Of a DNA stretch of 64,000 nucleotides, positions 56,645 to 64,000 are shown one piece after another. Source of the stretch: Apricaphanius iberus (Eukaryota; Chordata; Actinopteri; Cyprinodontiformes; Aphaniidae); NCBI GenBank assembly GCA_028564705.1, contig JAPXFQ010001705.1:248001-312000 (forward strand). Reading direction: 5' to 3'. How positions within the stretch are numbered: the first letter of the stretch is position 1; each line of letters begins with the position of its first letter. Below the pieces are notes generated by a model. The model was not told the origin of the DNA. It made no database searches and saw nothing but the letters and a program-made list of their open reading frames with translations. The position numbers and the translations under genes were made by a program.

Positions 56645-57764
56645 TTACCTTCCTGTTATTCTGACTTTGCAAACCAGCTCTAACTAGAGTTTTTGCTGAC
56701 TGTTATTTCTTACATCATTCCATTGTCAATTGTATGGTGATGTTATCTGCCTGTGCTTTCCTGCTCAATGTCCTGTTTTTCTGTGACCCAAACAAGAGCT
56801 GACTCTGCAAAATACCTCTAAAACAATCTTAAAAGTATAATTAAAAAGTATGGTAACTAAAACACCTTAATCAAACATTAATAAACGTTTAATATACTTC
56901 ACTGGCCACCTTGGTTCTGTCAGTGTGCCCCAAGGAAAATGCCTATTGTTTTCTTAAACACAACGCACTGTTATATTAATGTGTGGTATTATTTGAGAAA
57001 TCAAAACGAGACAATTCGCTTTTAGTTTGACGTCTTCTTTGTGACTCTTTTTTGAGATGAGCTCATCTTTTACAACCCAGAAGTCTTTCAAGCCTTCCTG
57101 AGCACCTTATTTTATCTCCTCCTGTGCGACGTAATCACACCATCAGCCTGGATATGGGGAAAGGTGACACACAATATATCTTATGTGCATGACATGGGAG
57201 AGGACCAGCTCATGGACTAAAAATGTGATCAGTTAATAACTTCTTTTTCAGGTAGTCTCTAAATGCTTCCGTCCCAAATGAAGGGATTAAGTTTTTTAAT
57301 ATAAAAACTTTGGGTCTCTCCTTGAATTTAAATCCTTGGATTTTGCTTAACGTTAAATACAAAAATTGAAACATGCATTAAAACTCGTACTCATAGGACT
57401 GATTAAAACATGAGTTTTTGCATTGTATAGATTTTTTTAAGTAAAATGTATTGTTTTACTAGTAGCAAAGGGAGGAAGCTTATTATCAAGCTTATAAATC
57501 ACGACTGTATGAACCTTTCCAAGGGGATGCATTTCCTTCAAGACATTCAAACACTAGACAAGAGGACAACTATTTTCTCTGTCTAAACTAAATTTCACTT
57601 GTTAGTACCATTGAAGGTGACCAAAGCTTGCTTATTTTTGAAATGATTCATGTCTGTAGATTATATGTTGGTGATAACCCTTTCTGAGTGGCAGCTGCAT
57701 CACATTTAACAGCTGATGAAGTTACCCAACCTCTTCAGCAAATTACATTTTAGATGCTTGTGCA
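56645..57764. other. no recognisable gene
   Basis: AT-rich, apparently unique sequence between the piggyBac and the LINE. No frame or repeat end is supportable. Confidence 0.4.
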
Positions 57765-60700
57765 GACTTCCGGTTGAGTGAACGCTGGCGTGTCTGTCGC
57801 CGCTGCTCACCGGGAAATTTGAATTTGAATTTTTTGAATTATTGATTTTAATATATCGTTATTATTTTTTATTTTTGAACTCTAAAGATAAAAATTAGAC
57901 TGTACAACATTGTATGGTGTGATCGATCGTGACCTACACTGTAACAGAGTTTTGGCGGATTCCTACCTCTCTGCGACCTCTGGCTCGACCGTTGGTTCTT
58001 ATTTTTTCCTGGTTTTCCTTCTTTGAAAAACGATGTGGATCCTCCAAACAATCCGCTGGTTAACTGTCGGCTGGCTAGTTGTGTCCATTGTCCACTTACA
58101 AGCTGATGCTCTCCTCCAGTACTCTTCAGCTGAACTCCTAAAACTTCGGCGCCACATCTGCGCTCTGCAGCCACCATCCGGGCCTGACATCCCCGCTGAC
58201 ATAAGGTATGAGCCTCGTCGGAGATATATTCACCGAGGACCACGCAATAAGTTCCAGTGGAACGAGTCTCGGTCCATAAAATTGATCTGGTATACCAAAC
58301 GCCGCCGCCGCCGTTCCCGAAAATCTGGCCGGGATGTCAACATCACTGTTCCGGTTAGCCTGCCATTGTCGGCTGCAGCCAGGAGTAAAGCCACCACTGT
58401 CAGCTTCGGTCTCCTTAACATCCGCTCTCTCACCAGCAAAGGGGATCTAATAAGAGATCTCCTTGTGGACCGTAAGCTCGACTGCTTGTGCCTGACTGAA
58501 ACTTGGCAGCAGCCAAATGACTTTACCGCTCTCAACCAGTCCGCTGCACCGGGGTTTGTTTACGTCGCCATGCCCCGTGCTTGTCGCCGGGGCGGAGGTC
58601 TCGCGATGTTACACCGCGAGAGTTGGAAAGTCATCCCTGTACCTGCTGCTCCCGTGTTCTCCTCCTTTGAATACTCTGCCTCCCTGCTGCCTGGACCATC
58701 TCCTACAGTTGTTGCTACCGTCTATCGTCCTCCAAAACACAACAAGGACTTTATTAGTGACTTTTCTCACCTCCTTGCTCTTCTCTCGTCTCTTTCACAC
58801 AATGCAATTGTCCTGGGTGATTTTAATATTCATGTGGACGATAACAACAATACTCTCTCCAAAGATTTCTTATCCTGTCTCGAAAGTTTTGGTTTGCAAC
58901 AAACTATTAATTTCCCGACCCATTGTAAAGGTCATATTTTGGATTTAGTCTGCTGTTCTGGTATCACTCCCACTAATTGTAAATCTCTTACACTCCCTTA
59001 CTCTGATCACATGCTCATTTCCTTTAATATCGACCTCCCCCTGTCCAAAATCATCATCCCTCGCACCATCTCATTCCGTAATATTAAGAATATTAACATT
59101 GACACTTTTTCTTCTGACATTACTTATTTTCCCATAACAAATGCCAATTGCTCACCCGACGAACTGGTTTCCCAATACAACAACAATCTCCACAGTCTTC
59201 TGAATACCCATGCTCCACTGAAAACCAGATCTGTCTCCTTCGCCCGCTCTTCACCCTGGTTCACCCCTGACCTCCGTCAGCTCAAATCCCAAGGACGACA
59301 ACTGGAACGGCTATACAACAAAACTGGACTCACTGTACATAGAGAAATGTATAATAATCATGTAATGTTGTATAAGGAAAGTCTCTCCTCAGCCAAATCT
59401 GCTTACTATTCTGATCTAATTAATTCCAATCGGCACAACTCAAAAACTCTCTTCTCTCTCCTCACCACTATTACAAAAACCCCAGATTCTCTTCCCCACT
59501 ACTTGCATTCCACTGACTTCTGCAACTCACTCATGTCCTTTTTTCTTTCCAAAATCACTGACATCCATCAACACCTGACCTCATGGGGAGCTTCTCTCTC
59601 TGGTATGGACTCAACTATTTCCTTACCACCCCCCACTACTACATTCTCAAACTTTATCCTCCCCTCCGTCCAAGCCATCTCCAAACTTGTCCAAAAATCC
59701 AAATCATCCACCTGTCGATTTGATCCACTCCCTACAGCTCTAGTCAAAACCTGCCTCTCTTCCCTCGCTCCAATCATCACCAACATCATTCATTCTTCTC
59801 TAATTTCTGGAACTGTCCCTCCTGCACTCAAAACCGCTTCTGTCACAAAAAAAATCTGGCTTTGACCCCAACGATTTCAGCAACCTACGCCCCATCTCAA
59901 ATTTACCTTTTATTTCCAAAGTTCTCGAAAAGACTGTTGCCTCTCAACTCCATGAGCATCTCATCACAAACAACATCTATGAGCAGTTTCAATCCGGGTT
60001 CCGTCCCCTCCACAGCACTGAAACAGCACTGCTCAAAATCTCCAACGACCTCCTCATAGCTTCAGATTCTGGTATACTGTCCATTCTCGTCCTTCTTGAC
60101 CTCACAGCAGCATTCGACACTATTTCCCACCACACCCTCCTCAACAGACTTTCATCTATTGGCATCACTCACACCCCCCTCGCTTGGTTCAACTCATATC
60201 TATCTGGCCGCACACAATCCGTTCAACTTAAATCTTTTAAATCTAATTCTTTCCCCGTTTCTGCTGGTGTGCCCCAGGGCTCTGTCCTGGGGCCCCTCCT
60301 TTTCATTATATACATTCTTACATTCTTCCAATTGGTTACATTTTTCGCAAACACAACATCCACTTTCACTGCTACGCGGACGACACCCAGCTCTACCTTT
60401 CTACCCAACCGTCTTCTTCACTCCCCCCAACCTCCCTTACCCTCTGTCTCCAAGAAATTCATTCTTGGTTTTCTTCCAACTTCCTCAAATTGAACAGTTC
60501 CAAAACAGAAGTCCTCCTGGTCGGCACGCCCCACACTCTCTCCAAATCTGACAGTTTTTCCATTTCCGTCAACAACTCGCCTGTCCTTCCCTCCCCCCAG
60601 GTTAAGAGTCTGGGTGTTGTCCTCGATAGCACACTCTCTTTTCACTCCCACATAAATAGCATCACCCGGTCTGCATTCTTTAATCTGCGCAACATCTCTC

Positions 60701-61385
60701 GTCTTCGCCCGTCTCTCACCCCCCACACCACCGCCCTCCTGGTCCACAGCCTTGTTACCTCCCGCATTGACTACTGTAACTCCCTACTTTTTGGCCTTCC
60801 CAACAAATCCCTCCAGAAACTCCAACTCCTCCAAAACTCTGCAGCACGCATCATCACCCAGATCCCCTCCTCTCACCACATCACCCCCATTCTACAACAA
60901 CTCCCTTGGCTTCCAGTTAAACAAAGAATTAACTTCAAAATACTCCTCATCACGTTCAAAGCACTTCACAATCTGGCCCCCCCATACATATCTGATCTCC
61001 TGCACATCGCCACTCCTGTTCGCTCACTCCGCTCCTCCTCTTCCCTCCATCTTTCTGTCCCCCCTGCCCGCCTTGTCACTATGGGGCATCGAGCATTCTG
61101 CCGCTCCGCCCCCCGCCTCTGGAACTCTCTCCCCCCTGATCTCCGTACCATCGACTCTCTTCCACTTTTTAAATCCACACTGAAAACTCTCCTGTTCAGA
61201 CGGTCCTATGACATCTAGTCACTCTCACCTTATCAATGCTGTTCTGCTTTGTTTGATTATTATCTTTTATTACTTTATTTTTATTATTACTATTATTATT
61301 GTTGACAATGTTTTAAATTGTTCATTTGTGCAGTGTCCTTGGGTGTTTTGAAAGGCGCTATATAAAATAAATGTATTATTATTAT
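57765..61385 (+). mobile_element. L2/CR1-group LINE, near full length
   Basis: A GC-richer 5' leader (from about 57765, ACTTCCGGTTGAGTGAACG) precedes the endonuclease-polymerase gene. The 3' UTR ends GGCGCTATATAAAATAAATG followed by (ATT)n, the usual tail of this LINE group. This is the longest and best kept LINE in the window. No separate ORF1 is seen upstream. Confidence 0.85.
58033..61218 (+). pseudogene. LINE endonuclease-reverse transcriptase with two frameshifts
   Basis: ATG at 58033 follows the leader. Residues 1-22 are hydrophobic (MWILQTIRWLTVGWLVVSIV), signal-like. The endonuclease shows LLNIRSL (Asn129), LTETW (Glu156), [14 protein letters not shown] and YSDHMLISF. The first frame ends at 59865 after an indel in an A-run (59848-59853). 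The reverse transcriptase continues one frame over: [62 protein letters not shown]. An apparent 8-bp duplication (ATTCTTAC) near 60313-60322 returns it to the first frame, where CYADDTQLY (60370-60396) is intact. Thumb and C-terminus run without stops to 61218. All catalytic residues survive; only the two indels inactivate it. Confidence 0.85.
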
Positions 61386-61389
61386 ACCC

Positions 61390-62568
61390 TGGTATAGATT
61401 TGTGCATGAGACATTTATAATTTTTTAATACTGTCATCTTTGGTATCACATTAAAGGAGGTGTTTTAAGGTTTATTGTAAGGGAATATGTTAAAGCTTTA
61501 TACTGAATTTCTAGCTAAAAAACAAAAATGTCATGCACCATAACGTTTTAACATAGCATAGCAAGAAATATCTTGTGGAGATTCATACCTGCAAACTCAA
61601 AAGCTGTGAAAAAGGTGACAGCTAAAATCCTGTAGGGGGGTCTTAGGGGAATCCTCCCCCAGAAAATATTAGTGATTTTAAATTAGCGTTGTGATGAAGT
61701 CTAAGAGAAAAACGAAAAGAAAAATACAACACTTCAAATAAAAAAAGCACAATTAAGAGCAAGTGCAAATGTACAGAAAAAAAGGACACTCCCTCATTTC
61801 TCTGTGCAAAATGGTCTAGCATATTAACAGAATTAAAAACTGGTCTAGAAACATACTACAGTTGATTAGCAAAACCAAACCCTAGTTATGAGCCAAAATA
61901 TTAACGTTGGCAACAGTTGTGTTTGTAATGTGTCTCAGGTTTTCAGTTATTTATAAACTTTTGTTCAAATTTAATGTGATATTGCCACATTTATTATCTT
62001 AGATTTTCTTATAACTGCAGTTATAGTTTGCTATCTCTGCATTAACATTGTAATTCAGCAGCAGATATGTTGAATGTAGTTTTATTAATTCTTATTTTCT
62101 AATAAAAAGGTGCATATAAACTTTTCTTTTAAAGTTGGCTTATAAACCTATGTGGAGGCGGAAGCGGGCAGATTTGGATGCAAATAATTGCGGGAGCAAG
62201 TGTGACTGAAAGAGAGGAACGGCGCCAATGATGGTCATCAAGTCAATGAGAGCAGGTTTAATAATAAAATAGTTCTGTGGAGGGATATAGTATCGAGGTG
62301 CACACAATGTAACAAGAAAACATGCTTTTCAGCTTGTTGTTGTTCAGTTAGACTGACATTATGATTTGAACTGGGCCAGCCAAAATCTTAAGTAGGGTGT
62401 CAATTATTTTAATTTTATGTATTTTACTGTTAAACAAGTGGTGTGATGAGGACTTTAAAACACTGAGATTAGCTGAGGAGCTAACTAGCAGACCAAACTT
62501 TCCATAAAGTTTAACATGTTGAAAATGGCAAAAAAAAACATCCATCCATTTCATAAGACACAGAACAC
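61390..62568. other. no recognisable gene
   Basis: AT-rich sequence without coding frames or repeat ends that I can support. Confidence 0.4.
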
Positions 62569-62571
62569 TAA

Positions 62572-63136
62572 GGCCCCGTCCACACTAAGCCAGATAATGC
62601 CTTAAACGTATAATCATTTAGTCTACACCCCCCTATCGTCCACACTAACCCGGCGTCGTTTAAGGTCTGTGGCCGGATAACTATTAGCCGGGTAAGAGAG
62701 CCGTGTAAATCTTAATTCAACGGCTAAACGAGCTAGTGTGGACAGCTTCCCCGGATAATGAAAGGAAGTGGCATCAATGAATACTGCGTCAATAACAATA
62801 CGACACTACAGACAAAGACAACAGCGAAGAGTAATAAATCGATCTCGTCGTCTGTCCACACCAAAAACTCTCTCTTCTTCTGAGCAGCTATTGTTCTCTT
62901 TGGTTAATGGGACAAGCAGATATGTACTGTGCTGTAGAGCTTCTTGTATATATTATGTAGGCGCTGGCGTCACGTAGATTATACGTGTCTTTTCGCGCAT
63001 GCCCAGTATTTGCACAGGTCGGTATGGGATTGCGCAATCATGGGACCTTAAATGGGGCGTAAATGCTCGTGTTGAGGGGATAACATTAAGCGTCTAACTT
63101 CCCGGATAACCTTATCGGCTTAGTGTGGACGTAGCC
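62572..63136. mobile_element. 565-bp MITE, copy 2 (Harbinger-like)
   Basis: Ends GGCCCCGTCCACACTAAGCC and, inverted, GGCTACGTCCACACTAAGCC, flanked by TAA at 62569-62571 and 63137-63139. It matches 14044-14608 along its whole length with scattered single-base differences and the same length of 565 bp. Confidence 0.85.
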
Positions 63137-63139
63137 TAA

Positions 63140-64000
63140 GTCACATAGCATATTAAACTGTTGACAGATAATACTCATCTTAAAAAAAAAAACCTGCTTT
63201 GGACAACAGGCAAAAAAGCGTTGACGGTCAGAGCCCCAACAGTCGCTATCAATGGAGGGGAGGAAGATGAGAGACAGAGATGCTGTGACCGTGAATGGTC
63301 AAATGAGGATGTGTGATACCTCACAGCAAATATTTTTCAAGACAAGGTAGAGTCCCACTTTTTCTTCCTATGTGAATTCATTCTTAGAAAGACCGACTGA
63401 AACTAGCCGACCAACCCCCCACAAATAAAAAATTCATAAAATCTATACAATTCACATGAATTGGTTTCAAAAACTGCGATTTTCTTGGAAAAGCAACAAG
63501 TTTGCAGATATGGTGATTGAAAAAAAAAAATCTGGTTTGAATCTCACAATTGGACCATCAGGGTTGTCTTACTCATCAGACAAGCGCACTTCCGTATTTA
63601 CGTGGCTCCTCCAATCATTTTGCAATAGAGCAAAAATGCTGAGAGAGGTTCTCCACTCAATAATGTCAGAGAAGGAGAACCGGCTGGATACTTCCACTTC
63701 AACTTTAGGACAAACTACTAGAGTCCGAAAATAAAAACTAGAACTGCAAGCAGTTATGAAAGCAATTCTCGCCTGTTGGAGCAAGTCGGCCTCTGGCCCC
63801 GAGACTGGTTATAGGCTACAGAATGTGGATTTTACTTACAAAGCACTAAGATATTTGGCATCTGAAAGTACTTAATATGTGGAGTTAGAATGTTAAAATA
63901 TATATTAAAAGTAAGTCACATTTATGTGGAAAATAAGTATAAAATATTGGTATGTACTGCTAAAAGGGATTCATATTTCATAATTATTATGTCAGAGTAT
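63140..64000. other. no recognised gene; 92-codon frame at 63456-63734
   Basis: The plus frame from ATG 63456 (MNWFQKLRFSWKSNKFADMV) ends at 63734 and matches no family that I know. The phrase AGAACTGCAAGCAGTTATG right after it looks like part of an interspersed repeat. The rest is AT-rich. Confidence 0.3.

Overview
The window looks like gene-poor, repeat-rich euchromatin of a teleost fish. No bacterial-type gene organisation is present. Nearly every recognisable coding stretch belongs to a transposable element of a type common in ray-finned fish: L2/CR1-group and RTE-group LINEs, Tc1/mariner, hAT, piggyBac and Harbinger-like DNA transposons, tRNA-derived SINEs and Ty3/Gypsy-type LTR elements. 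The species cannot be fixed from the sequence alone. All family names come from motif recognition, not from a database search.

Layout. 1-1911: left-truncated hAT element (minus) with an undamaged transposase frame to the window edge. 1.9-5.3 kb: old MITE remnants and AT-rich repeats. 5.3-7.7 kb: decayed RTE LINE (minus) with a Gypsy integrase tail spliced into it. 7.7-8.2 kb: interspersed repeat split by a 224-bp hAT MITE with a perfect 8-bp target duplication. 10.5-10.85 kb: a 28S rRNA fragment (minus). 13.5-15.0 kb: second RTE copy split by a 565-bp MITE whose sister copy lies at 62.6 kb. 16-25 kb: four decayed Tc1 copies, further MITEs and a 1.35-kb palindromic-ended element. 25.1-33.4 kb: two L2 LINEs head to tail; the second was split by a young LTR element (30410-32684, LTRs with no difference seen, 5-bp duplication). 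35.8-36.5 kb: another LINE fragment. 36.7-37.94 kb (minus): six short exons of an integrase-core gene, visible only through splice sites. 38.03-39.61 kb: Tc1 element with IR/DR ends. 40.25-41.13 kb: 15-bp minisatellite with a 255-bp higher-order period. 42.3-51.7 kb: SINEs, a solo LTR and several L2 fragments. 53.15-56.64 kb: complete piggyBac element with ends of about 375 bp and an intron-containing, catalytically broken transposase. 57.8-61.4 kb: the best preserved L2-type LINE. 62.6-63.1 kb: second 565-bp MITE.

The order of nesting gives relative ages: the LTR element is younger than the deleted L2 it entered, and the 565-bp MITE is younger than the RTE it entered. The most unusual items are the cryptic multi-exon integrase gene, the LTR element carrying a repeat-built proline-rich frame instead of gag-pol, the higher-order minisatellite, the piggyBac lacking two of three catalytic aspartates, and two L2 copies sharing the same internal deletion.
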